DNA from: Bacteroidales bacterium UBA1182
GTDB taxonomy: Bacteria; Bacteroidota; Bacteroidia; Bacteroidales; Bacteroidaceae
NCBI GenBank assembly: GCA_002310015.1
Contig: DBYQ01000069.1
Coordinates: 10,315 to 35,123 of the forward strand
Length of the DNA: 24,809 bases
Direction of reading: 5' to 3'
The notes below the pieces were generated by a model that ran no database searches, was not told where the DNA came from, and saw nothing but the letters and a program-made list of their open reading frames with translations. Position numbers and translations under genes: made by a program. Shown piece by piece: positions 15,286-21,691 of the stretch (positions are counted from its first letter, which is position 1; each line of letters starts with the position of its first letter).

Positions 15286-15711
15286 ATGGAAAAGAAAGTA
15301 TTTGAAACGCAGGAGTTTCTGCGTCTAATCCAAAATGATGAGAACAGAAGGATTGAGTTCCTTGAAGATGTAATTAAGCCGGAAGGCGTTATTAGAATTG
15401 ACATGAGGGATGTAAACAGGGTATTGTCATGTGATGGTCAAATGGTAATAATCAAAGCTGAAGCCGACAAATTTGAAACTGCCTTGAATAACCTTTTAAT
15501 AAACCCGCCATTGAAGAAAGAGATTATCCTTAAGGCAAAAAGGTTACTGTTGGCTATTTCTAGCCAGAAAGATCTAATGTTGGATGACATGCCTTTTCTG
15601 AGAGCCTTTCTTGAAGGTTTTAAGGAATGCACTTATAATACGTGGGGCTTGTCTAAAAATGCTAATCAAAAAAGCGCTGTAAGTCTGGAATTATGGGCTG
15701 TAGGCCTATAA
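15286..15711 (+). CDS. FtsZ C-terminal-domain protein without GTPase domain
   Basis: A 141-residue protein that aligns with the second half of FtsZ. EGVIRIDMRDVNRVLSCDG (33-51) corresponds to the T7-loop region GxINLDFADVxxVM; the catalytic T7 motif NxDxxD appears as RIDMRD, keeping Asp39 and Asp42. FETALNNLLINPPL matches RAxxAxxxAxxxPLL. The end, TYNTWGLSKNANQKSAVSLELWAVGL (116-141), matches IxVIWGxAxDxxLxxxVxxTLLATG. The GTP-binding N-terminal domain (GGGTGTG) and the C-terminal tail are missing. I start at 15286 because the longer frame runs through the preceding gene. Such a piece could cap FtsZ filaments through its T7 face; that role is inferred. It ends 1 bp before the PLD frame. Confidence 0.7.
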   Translation: MEKKVFETQEFLRLIQNDENRRIEFLEDVIKPEGVIRIDMRDVNRVLSCDGQMVIIKAEADKFETALNNLLINPPLKKEIILKAKRLLLAISSQKDLMLDDMPFLRAFLEGFKECTYNTWGLSKNANQKSAVSLELWAVGL

Positions 15712-15712
15712 A

Positions 15713-16234
15713 ATGATTATCTTTGTAAGTATGACCCAGTACATAGCAGATGAGGCCCACTTCAAGGAGGTAATAGAGCGAGTCCCCAAGGTAAAGGAAT
15801 CACTCTGGATTGGTACGGCTGATATAAAGGACCTTTATGTTGGTGAACGGCCGTTTCTGGGTGTGCTGGCAGACCTGCTTAAGAAGGGCCGTGAAGTTCG
15901 TATGGTTCACGCCAAGGAACCCGGACCGAACTTCCGCGAAGACTTTGACCGCTACCCCATCCTGTTTGACGGTCTGGAGCGTGTGCTCTGCCCGCGTGTA
16001 CATTTCAAAATCATAATCTTTGACCACACGTTAACGTACATCGGTTCCGCAAACTTAACAGGCGCCGGCATAGGAATGAAAAGCTCCAGAACCCGCAACT
16101 TTGAGGCCGGAATACTGACCGATGACCCCACGTTGGTAGAATCGGCCATGAATCAATTTGATTCTGTCTGGGCCGGCATCCAATGCAAAAACTGCGGACG
16201 GAAAAAGTATTGCTCAGACCCTATCGCTCGCTAA
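15713..16234 (+). CDS. phospholipase D-like (single HKD) protein with C-terminal Cys cluster
   Basis: PLD-superfamily protein, up to 173 residues, with one complete HKD motif: HFKIIIFDHTLTYIGSAN (His97, Lys99, Asp104, Gly111, Ser112, Asn114). Single-HKD proteins such as Nuc act as dimers, usually on nucleic acid phosphodiesters. The C-terminus has CKNCGRKKYC, a likely metal-binding knuckle that also points to nucleic acid. A start at 15731 (MTQYIADE) is equally likely; between the two ATGs lies TATCTTTG (15718-15725), an exact -7 box match without a -33 box. The gene may therefore be read with the preceding cluster or alone. It overlaps the convergent repeat-protein gene by 4 bp. Confidence 0.85.
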   Translation: MIIFVSMTQYIADEAHFKEVIERVPKVKESLWIGTADIKDLYVGERPFLGVLADLLKKGREVRMVHAKEPGPNFREDFDRYPILFDGLERVLCPRVHFKIIIFDHTLTYIGSANLTGAGIGMKSSRTRNFEAGILTDDPTLVESAMNQFDSVWAGIQCKNCGRKKYCSDPIAR

Positions 16235-16578
16235 CTCCGTCTAGACCAGGAGCGGCCCGCGGTCGTACTGTAGTAGAGGCCTTTTGAGGTTTGGAGGAGC
16301 AATTCTCTGCCGCCATCGACCAGCCCTTGGAACTCGCCAAATGATGAACTGATATATCTAGATGACCACGTTCGGCCCTGAGTTACGGAATAATAGACTC
16401 CCTTGCTGGTTAAGGCTATAAGTTCTCTGCCATATTCCAACAGATCGATGAATGTTCCGCATGACGAGCCCACATATCGGGTGGACCAGGTTCGTCCCGC
16501 GGTTACAGAATACTCAATTTTATTCCCGGCAGGATTGATCCTAATCAACTCATTACCGCATGAAATCAGTTTTGGCAT
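16231..16578 (-). CDS. Asp-box-like (BNR) tandem-repeat protein
   Basis: A 115-residue protein made of about three units of 37-40 residues. Each carries an element such as YYSVTQGRTWSSRY, preceded by GRELIALTSKG and followed by SSFGEFQGLV. The core SVTxGRTW matches the Asp-box SxDxGxTW of sialidase and Ycf48-type propellers, except that Thr replaces Asp. There is no signal peptide and no catalytic motif. The last unit stops right after SWSRR, so the chain looks short for a closed propeller; it may oligomerise or be a truncated gene. It follows the GNAT gene by 23 bp on the same strand. I do not recognise a function. Confidence 0.6.
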   Translation of the reverse strand: MPKLISCGNELIRINPAGNKIEYSVTAGRTWSTRYVGSSCGTFIDLLEYGRELIALTSKGVYYSVTQGRTWSSRYISSSFGEFQGLVDGGRELLLQTSKGLYYSTTAGRSWSRRS

Positions 16579-16601
16579 ACTATTGGTTTTAACAAAGAAT
16601 A

Positions 16602-17081
16602 CTAATTACACAGGTAACAACGCATGATTGCCTCTTCATCGTTTTGAGAGAGGATCTGGAAACCTGCTTTCTGATACATCTTAATGGCGTAATTTGCCTT
16701 TTGGACTGACAGTGATACACTCTTGTAGCCTTCGTTCCTCAAGAGATCAAGCATCTGTCGCAGAAGTTCCGTTCCTATTCCTTTATTCCGGTATTCCTTA
16801 TATAGGGAAATGGCGATGGATGGTGTCTCATTGTCTATATGGCCGTAGTCATCAATTATCCTACTCCAGATGGCACCTACAACATGACCATAGGACTCTG
16901 CAATAAGGCAACGGTCATCAGGTTTATCTCCAAAGTCGCGGATATAGATTTGAAGGCTGTCATCATCAATGATTGAACGTGGAGGTGCCTGAACACCTTT
17001 AGGAATAAAGATTGCTTCATATAAGAAATCCTTGAGAAGTGGTATATCGCAAGGGGTTATAGGCCTAATCAGATAATCCAT
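16602..17081 (-). CDS. GNAT family N-acetyltransferase
   Basis: Acetyl-CoA dependent N-acetyltransferase of 159 residues covering the whole GNAT fold. The acetyl-CoA pyrophosphate loop is YRNKGIGTELL (97-107, with R-x-x-G-x-G), preceded by the beta-4 strand PSIAISLYKEY and followed by SVSLSVQKANYAIKMYQKAGF, which is motif B with the usual Tyr. The N-terminus LIRPITPCDIPLLKDFL is typical of the family. The acceptor substrate cannot be predicted. A good promoter lies in the 66-bp divergent gap to the exonuclease gene, and the repeat protein probably shares the transcript. Confidence 0.92.
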   Translation of the reverse strand: MDYLIRPITPCDIPLLKDFLYEAIFIPKGVQAPPRSIIDDDSLQIYIRDFGDKPDDRCLIAESYGHVVGAIWSRIIDDYGHIDNETPSIAISLYKEYRNKGIGTELLRQMLDLLRNEGYKSVSLSVQKANYAIKMYQKAGFQILSQNDEEAIMRCYLCN

Positions 17082-17103
17082 GAAGTGTCTGTCTAATATG
17101 CGG

Positions 17104-17135
17104 CAAAAATATGAAAATAGTATATTTGTACCAAT
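17104..17135 (-). promoter_or_regulatory. putative GNAT gene promoter
   Basis: On the minus strand ATTG (17132-17135, one change from TTTG) is followed after 20 bp by TATTTTTG (17104-17111), an exact -7 box. The ATG is 22 bp further on. Confidence 0.5.
17121..17128 (+). promoter_or_regulatory. putative promoter -7 box of the exonuclease operon
   Basis: TATATTTG matches TAnnTTTG and lies 19 bp before the exonuclease ATG. No -33 TTTG at the expected spacing. It overlaps the divergent GNAT promoter, so the two transcription starts may compete. Confidence 0.5.
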
Positions 17136-17147
17136 ATTTATCCAGGG

Positions 17148-17639
17148 ATGAAAGATTTTGCAGCAATAGATTTTGAGACGGCCAACAACGAGCGGAGTTC
17201 AGTGTGCTCTGTAGGTATTGTCATTGTGCGCGATGGGGAGATTGTGGACTCGTTCTACTCACTCATAAAGCCGGAGCCGGATTATTACAACTACTGGTGC
17301 CAGCAGGTGCATGGTTTATGCAGCCGCGACACGGACAATGCTCCCGTGTTTCCCGATGTTTGGGCTAAGATTGAGCCGATGATTGAAGGTCTGCCCCTTG
17401 TGGCGCATAACAGTCCGTTTGATGAGGGTTGTCTTAAGGCCGTATTCCGCACATATCAGATGGATTATCCTGACTATATTTTCTATGACACCCTTTGCTG
17501 CTCACGCAGGAAACTGCCATCATTAGCAAACCATCAGCTGCAGACAGTTGCTGCCGCCTGCGGCTTTCAATTGGAGAATCATCACCACGCACTGGCTGAT
17601 GCTGAGGCTTGCGCCTGGATTGCACGTGAGATATTATAA
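17148..17639 (+). CDS. DEDDh 3'-5' exonuclease (DnaQ/epsilon-like, stand-alone)
   Basis: A 163-residue exonuclease domain of the Pol III epsilon family. Catalytic residues can be placed: AIDFET (Asp8, Glu10) in ExoI, HNSPFDEG (Asp92) in ExoII, and HHHALADAEA with His146 and Asp151 in ExoIII. The protein consists of the exonuclease domain only, with no polymerase-binding tail beyond it. Stand-alone forms trim DNA or RNA 3' ends; the substrate is not evident. The phosphotransferase gene follows after 11 bp. Despite the DnaE-like genes 2 kb upstream, it sits in a different operon and no functional link is shown. Confidence 0.93.
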   Translation: MKDFAAIDFETANNERSSVCSVGIVIVRDGEIVDSFYSLIKPEPDYYNYWCQQVHGLCSRDTDNAPVFPDVWAKIEPMIEGLPLVAHNSPFDEGCLKAVFRTYQMDYPDYIFYDTLCCSRRKLPSLANHQLQTVAAACGFQLENHHHALADAEACAWIAREIL

Positions 17640-17650
17640 AACAGAGGATT

Positions 17651-18505
17651 ATGAAAGAGTATCCGCAGATTGACATGAGTGAATGGACCTTGGTGGGTGG
17701 AGGCTTTAACGGAGAGGCCTTTGTGTCAACTGCACATCCGGGACTGATGCTGAAAATCATCAGGACCGATATGGGCAGTGCGCAAAAGGTTGAGCAGGAG
17801 TTTTATGCGGCTCAGACCGCTTACCAGGCGGGATTGCCTACGCCTAAGGTGTATGAGATAGTACGTGACGGCAAAGACCACGGATACCTGTGCCAGATCA
17901 TTGAGGGCAAGAAATCATTCTCCCGTCTGTGTGCCGATGCCCCTGACCGCATTCCTGAATATGCCACAATGATGGCGGAGTACGGAAAGGCTCTACATAA
18001 TATGCCTATCACCCCGAATGAGTATGTGATTCCGATGAAAACGCTGCTCAAACAGGCTCTGCAATCATCAGCTTTAGTAACCGATGAGCAACGGGAGCGC
18101 CTACAGGCCCTGGTGGATGCAATGCCGGAGACCCGGAACTACCTTCACGGTGATTTCCAGCCGGGCAATATCATCCTTGCCGGCGGACAGCACTATTGGA
18201 TTGACTTGGGATGGCTGTCGCAGGGCTGGTACATGATGGATCTGGCACACCTCTACAAGATGATGGTTGAGGACAGCATCATACCTCAGGTGCAGGACCT
18301 GACACATATGACCCGGCAGCAGATGATTGACTTCTGGAACGCTTTTGCCGTAGCCTATACCGGCACAAAGGATATTGAGGCGCTTAACCGTGAGCTCCGT
18401 CCCTACGCCGCGCTGGATTTGATCCGCACCAACTATCTGCACCACATGGACAACCCCCAGATACTGGAGTTCTTCAAAGCACGCATAACACAGGATTTAT
18501 CATAA
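17651..18505 (+). CDS. APH-family small-molecule phosphotransferase (kinase-like fold)
   Basis: A 284-residue protein with the aminoglycoside/choline kinase-like fold. An ATP-binding Lys is likely Lys35 in LMLKIIRT. The catalytic loop is YLHGDFQPGNIIL (His166, Asp168, Asn173) and the metal-binding Asp185 lies in WIDLGW. The N-terminal lobe has the glycine-rich GGGFNGEAF. Family members phosphorylate aminoglycosides, sugars, choline or homoserine; nothing here picks the substrate, and it should not be read as a resistance gene. It lies between the exonuclease (11 bp) and the split-barrel lipoprotein (15 bp), so a shared transcript is likely. Confidence 0.9.
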   Translation: MKEYPQIDMSEWTLVGGGFNGEAFVSTAHPGLMLKIIRTDMGSAQKVEQEFYAAQTAYQAGLPTPKVYEIVRDGKDHGYLCQIIEGKKSFSRLCADAPDRIPEYATMMAEYGKALHNMPITPNEYVIPMKTLLKQALQSSALVTDEQRERLQALVDAMPETRNYLHGDFQPGNIILAGGQHYWIDLGWLSQGWYMMDLAHLYKMMVEDSIIPQVQDLTHMTRQQMIDFWNAFAVAYTGTKDIEALNRELRPYAALDLIRTNYLHHMDNPQILEFFKARITQDLS

Positions 18506-18520
18506 AACAACAGACATAAT

Positions 18521-19048
18521 ATGAAAAGAATCGTTTTGATTGCCGTAGCTGCACTGATGGTATTATCATGCGGCAACAACGCACAGAAAAAGAGTACAGA
18601 AACAACCCAAAGTAACGGAATTATGATTACAGAAACTACCCCCAACCCCGCCAACGCCCTGCGCGCCCAGCAGTTCCTCAAGGATGCAGGAACATATTTT
18701 CTGGCAACTGTTGACGGTGACCAGCCCCATGTACGTCCCTTTGGCACTGCCGAGATATTTGAGGGCCGCCTTTACATCCAGACCGGCAAGGTCAAGAACG
18801 TCTATAAGCAGCTTGAGGCCAATCCCAAGGCTGAGATCTGCGCCTTCAAGGACGGCAAGTGGATACGTATAGTATGTGAGCTTGTGCCCGATGAGCGTGT
18901 GGAGGCCAAGAAGGATATGCTTGACAAGAATGAGTCATTGCGCTCCATGTACAATGAGAATGATGACAACACCATTGTGCTGTACGCACGTAACGCCACA
19001 GCTACAATATCATCATTCACATCTGATCCTGACACATTCACATTCTGA
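18521..19048 (+). CDS. pyridoxamine-5'-phosphate-oxidase-like FMN split-barrel protein with lipoprotein signal
   Basis: A 175-residue protein. Residues 1-17 (MKRIVLIAVAALMVLSC) are a lipoprotein signal with lipobox Leu-Ser-Cys, and a low-complexity linker follows. From about residue 45 the PNPOx-like split barrel begins: AQQFLKDAGTYFLATVDGDQPHVRPFGT, then RLYIQTGKVKNVYKQLEANPKAEICA, which is the usual flavin-binding pattern of small FMN proteins. These are normally cytoplasmic, so a membrane anchor is unusual. An internal ATG at 18623 (MITETTPNPA) would give a cytoplasmic form of about 141 residues. It ends 11 bp inside the convergent ABC ATPase gene. Reaction and substrate are unknown. Confidence 0.85.
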   Translation: MKRIVLIAVAALMVLSCGNNAQKKSTETTQSNGIMITETTPNPANALRAQQFLKDAGTYFLATVDGDQPHVRPFGTAEIFEGRLYIQTGKVKNVYKQLEANPKAEICAFKDGKWIRIVCELVPDERVEAKKDMLDKNESLRSMYNENDDNTIVLYARNATATISSFTSDPDTFTF

Positions 19049-19706
19049 TATATCCCAGACGGGCCAGGTCTTCGCGCGAGTGAACCTGGTGTGTGTATCC
19101 GTCACGGAGCAGGTATAAATCATCGGCCACCTTTATGATCTCCTCATAAATGTGGTCGGTTATTATTATACCCTTGCGGGCCTTCTGCTCCATAATCAGA
19201 TTGCGGATCTTCTCATCATAATAGGGGGCGATGTTTGAAAACGGCTCATCCAGGATGCAGAACTCAGCATCTGCATTCAGCACCAGGAACAACTCTGCAA
19301 TTCTCTGCTCACCGCCTGACAGTTCCTTGAACTTCATGGTCTTGTAATCCTCAAAGGCGGGAGAGAATGCAATCATCTTGTCGTAATCAACACCGTAAAG
19401 TTCAAAGGCACGCGCCACAGTCATTCCACGCGGGATGAAATGCTCCTGCGGCAGGTACTTTACCCTTAGGCCGATATGCCCGTAGTCAGTGTGATGCTCA
19501 TCATTCAGGCGGATGAACTTGTTCTGCGGACGGATTCCGCCCATGATGCATTTGAACAGGCACGACTTGCCGGTTCCGTTGCGGCCCAGCACGCCCGTGA
19601 CCTTGCCCTTGTAGGCGGTCAGGTATGCGCTCTGCAACACCGTGTTCTGTCCAAAGTCCAGTTGCACACTGTCTATCAGCAGTTTTCCTCTCTCATCCTC
19701 CACCAT
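19038..19706 (-). CDS. ABC transporter ATP-binding protein
   Basis: Single nucleotide-binding domain of about 222 residues. Numbered from the upstream ATG at 19718: Walker A GRNGTGKS (45-52), Q-loop YLPQEHF, signature LSGGEQR (133-139), Walker B FCILDEPF (153-160) and H-loop TDH (His189). I use the ATG at 19706 (MVEDERGK), which gives a 14-bp overlap with the upstream membrane-protein gene; 19718 is the alternative. Its partner is probably that small membrane protein. The C-terminus is short with no extra domain. Direction of transport and substrate are not visible. Confidence 0.92.
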   Translation of the reverse strand: MVEDERGKLLIDSVQLDFGQNTVLQSAYLTAYKGKVTGVLGRNGTGKSCLFKCIMGGIRPQNKFIRLNDEHHTDYGHIGLRVKYLPQEHFIPRGMTVARAFELYGVDYDKMIAFSPAFEDYKTMKFKELSGGEQRIAELFLVLNADAEFCILDEPFSNIAPYYDEKIRNLIMEQKARKGIIITDHIYEEIIKVADDLYLLRDGYTHQVHSREDLARLGYIRM

Positions 19707-20043
19707 TGATCCACGCATCTATTAAGGGGTAAACAAGTAACACAAGACGGAACAGTATCCTGAAGAATATATACTCCATCACTATCGGAATGACGTAGTA
19801 TTCGGTACGGCTGATGCCTAAATTCAGAAAGAAGTATATGGTGTTCTTGCTGTCAAAAGTCTTGTAAAGATACCACGCTATCGGGATGGAAGCCAGTTTC
19901 AGTACACCGCAGATGAAAGCGCCTTCACCATCGGGCCCGTTGGCAATCAGTGCCCAGAGAGCGCCCAGCGTAGGTATGGCGGCGACTATGAAATAGCCCG
20001 CCCCGTACCTGAATGACAGCTTTATTTTCTGGAGGAAAGTCAT
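19693..20043 (-). CDS. small membrane protein, probable partner of the ABC ATPase
   Basis: A 116-residue hydrophobic protein with about three predicted membrane helices (roughly 12-34, 41-60 and 82-108), the last rich in aromatic residues (YYVIPIVMEYIFFRILF). I recognise no family. It starts 3 bp after the TlpA-like lipoprotein stop and overlaps the ABC ATPase start, so all three are translated as a unit. A permease this small would have to oligomerise, or it may be an accessory subunit. An assignment as permease is inferred from position only. Confidence 0.75.
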   Translation of the reverse strand: MTFLQKIKLSFRYGAGYFIVAAIPTLGALWALIANGPDGEGAFICGVLKLASIPIAWYLYKTFDSKNTIYFFLNLGISRTEYYVIPIVMEYIFFRILFRLVLLVYPLIDAWINGGG

Positions 20044-20046
20044 GAA

Positions 20047-21585
20047 TTATTCGTCAAGCAGTGCCATGATCTTCTCCTCGGTTGCCTTACGTGACGGTCT
20101 CAGATGACTGCCGTAATCCACAATCAGCCCCTCCTTGTTGATCAGGATGTAGTACGGAATTCCGTTCTCGCCATACTTGATCAGATGGTCTATCCCGGCA
20201 AATTGTTCATTGGTCAGAAGGTAATCCTCAATAATGGTTCCAACGGTCGATACACTGTCGGAGTAGTGACTGCCTCCTACTATAATGTTCACAATCTTAA
20301 GCGGCTCATCTTTCAGCGTCTCCGCCAATTTCCGTTGGTAAGGCCTCTCCTCTTCACATCCGCGGCACCAGTGGGCACCTATGTTTATGTAAACAACCTT
20401 ATTCACGTTCTCTTCCACCCTGTCGCGCAAAAAGCGTATGCCCTCATTAACCGGGGCCGATACCCGCGGTACATCGCTGCGGCGGTCAGAATAGAGTATG
20501 GCATTGGTCATAAGGCTGGGATCATCCTTGAACGCCTTGCGGGAGATATATCGGTCACGGGTGGAGAGTTTCAGGATGGGGTTATTCACATTTTTGGTAA
20601 AATAGGCATAGAACTGCTCAAACTTCTCAGTTTCATTCTGGTCAATGAACTCATTGAAGTAGTCCGCTATCAACGCCTGACGCAGCACACCGTCACGGGT
20701 TATTTTCCTGATATGCTCCATATAACCCTCAAAACGCTCCTGCCGGGTCAAGTCCGGATGCTCTTTACTATAAAGGTAGCTCAGCCAGTCATTAACACCG
20801 CTTACCGCATTAAAGAGGTTGCCGTTCAGGCAGGGGTCCTCAAGCAGTTTCTCAAAATTCTTAAGGTCAAGCAGGCCATCCACATCACCTCCTATTCGCT
20901 CAATATCCAGAAGCAAATTATGTGCCGATGAGTAATAATCCGTCTCAATCTCCTTGCGGCAGAACTCGGCAAGTTCATCACTGGGGTTCTCATTCTTTAT
21001 AAAACTGTCCAGGCGTTCCAGATATTCACTGCGGCGGTTGGAGTACTCCTGAGCCATATTCCTGATACCTTCCTCATCCGAACCATAAATGCCGGCATGC
21101 ACGCCGGACCAGGTGCGCAGGTAGTATCGGTTGTGGAAAAGGGTCAGTTTTTCGTTGTTATCGGCCCCCTTTCCGGTACAGGAAATGTTCATCAGGTCCG
21201 CAAAATCAATCTCAAAATGGAGCGAATCACCCGGGCTTATGATAATCTCAGGCATGTACGGCTTGATTGAGACCTGCCTAAGGGCATAGGGATAGAACTG
21301 GAACGAGAAAGTATTGTCATCCCATATTGGCGAATCAATGGTTATGGGAACAGTTCCAAACGTGGGGATTGTCAGTCTGATCTCCCTGGTATCAGGATAA
21401 ACCTCACGGTTGCTGATGTTACCCGTAATGATTGCAGGTTTCTCATAATCTGTCTCCGGGGCCGATGTCACCGAAAGGTCGCTAATGATATCGGTAAGTT
21501 CCATGGGAACATTCTGCTCATTCCGGCACGAGCAGATAAAGATGCAAGCAAGGGTAATCAACCCCAATCGGAAAAGGCGTTTCAT
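20047..21585 (-). CDS. TlpA-like thioredoxin-fold lipoprotein
   Basis: A 512-residue envelope protein. The N-terminus MKRLFRLGLITLACIFICSC is a lipoprotein signal ending in a Cys lipobox. A long middle region (about 30-370) starts with a beta-rich segment and continues as mostly helical, like the N-terminal parts of other Bacteroidetes TlpA lipoproteins. The thioredoxin domain is C-terminal: INIGAHWCRGCEEERPY with redox pair Cys407/Cys410 (CRGC) and the cis-proline at GIPYY (Pro477). It probably reduces or transfers disulphides in the periplasm. It leads an operon with the small membrane protein and the ABC ATPase, suggesting it works on whatever that transporter moves. Confidence 0.9.
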   Translation of the reverse strand: MKRLFRLGLITLACIFICSCRNEQNVPMELTDIISDLSVTSAPETDYEKPAIITGNISNREVYPDTREIRLTIPTFGTVPITIDSPIWDDNTFSFQFYPYALRQVSIKPYMPEIIISPGDSLHFEIDFADLMNISCTGKGADNNEKLTLFHNRYYLRTWSGVHAGIYGSDEEGIRNMAQEYSNRRSEYLERLDSFIKNENPSDELAEFCRKEIETDYYSSAHNLLLDIERIGGDVDGLLDLKNFEKLLEDPCLNGNLFNAVSGVNDWLSYLYSKEHPDLTRQERFEGYMEHIRKITRDGVLRQALIADYFNEFIDQNETEKFEQFYAYFTKNVNNPILKLSTRDRYISRKAFKDDPSLMTNAILYSDRRSDVPRVSAPVNEGIRFLRDRVEENVNKVVYINIGAHWCRGCEEERPYQRKLAETLKDEPLKIVNIIVGGSHYSDSVSTVGTIIEDYLLTNEQFAGIDHLIKYGENGIPYYILINKEGLIVDYGSHLRPSRKATEEKIMALLDE

Positions 21586-21610
21586 ACGTTAGTTAGGTTT
21601 AGTAGATTCA

Positions 21611-21618
21611 CAAATATA
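21611..21618 (-). promoter_or_regulatory. putative -7 box of the TlpA/ABC operon
   Basis: The minus strand reads TATATTTG, matching TAnnTTTG, 25 bp before the lipoprotein ATG. A TTTG occurs upstream but at 25 bp spacing, which is too long, so the -33 element is uncertain. Confidence 0.5.
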
Positions 21619-21663
21619 GCTGATTAATGATAAAACCGAGAAACAAACTACTGATAATTTAGG

Positions 21664-21671
21664 TACTTTTG
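21664..21671 (+). promoter_or_regulatory. putative uvrA promoter -7 box
   Basis: TACTTTTG matches TAnnTTTG and lies 20 bp before the uvrA GTG start, giving a very short leader. No -33 TTTG at the standard spacing and no LexA-like palindrome was recognised. Confidence 0.5.
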
Positions 21672-21691
21672 CATTTCAAAACTAGAAGCCG

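Noticed and set aside
17651..18505. Aminoglycoside resistance gene
   Set aside because: The kinase-like fold is shared by many metabolic phosphotransferases and no subfamily-specific sign of aminoglycoside binding is visible.
20104..20931. Long plus-strand open frame (275 codons) opposite the TlpA-like lipoprotein
   Set aside because: The opposite strand has a lipobox, CxxC thioredoxin motif and operon context; this frame has no recognisable domain and is antisense to conserved sequence.
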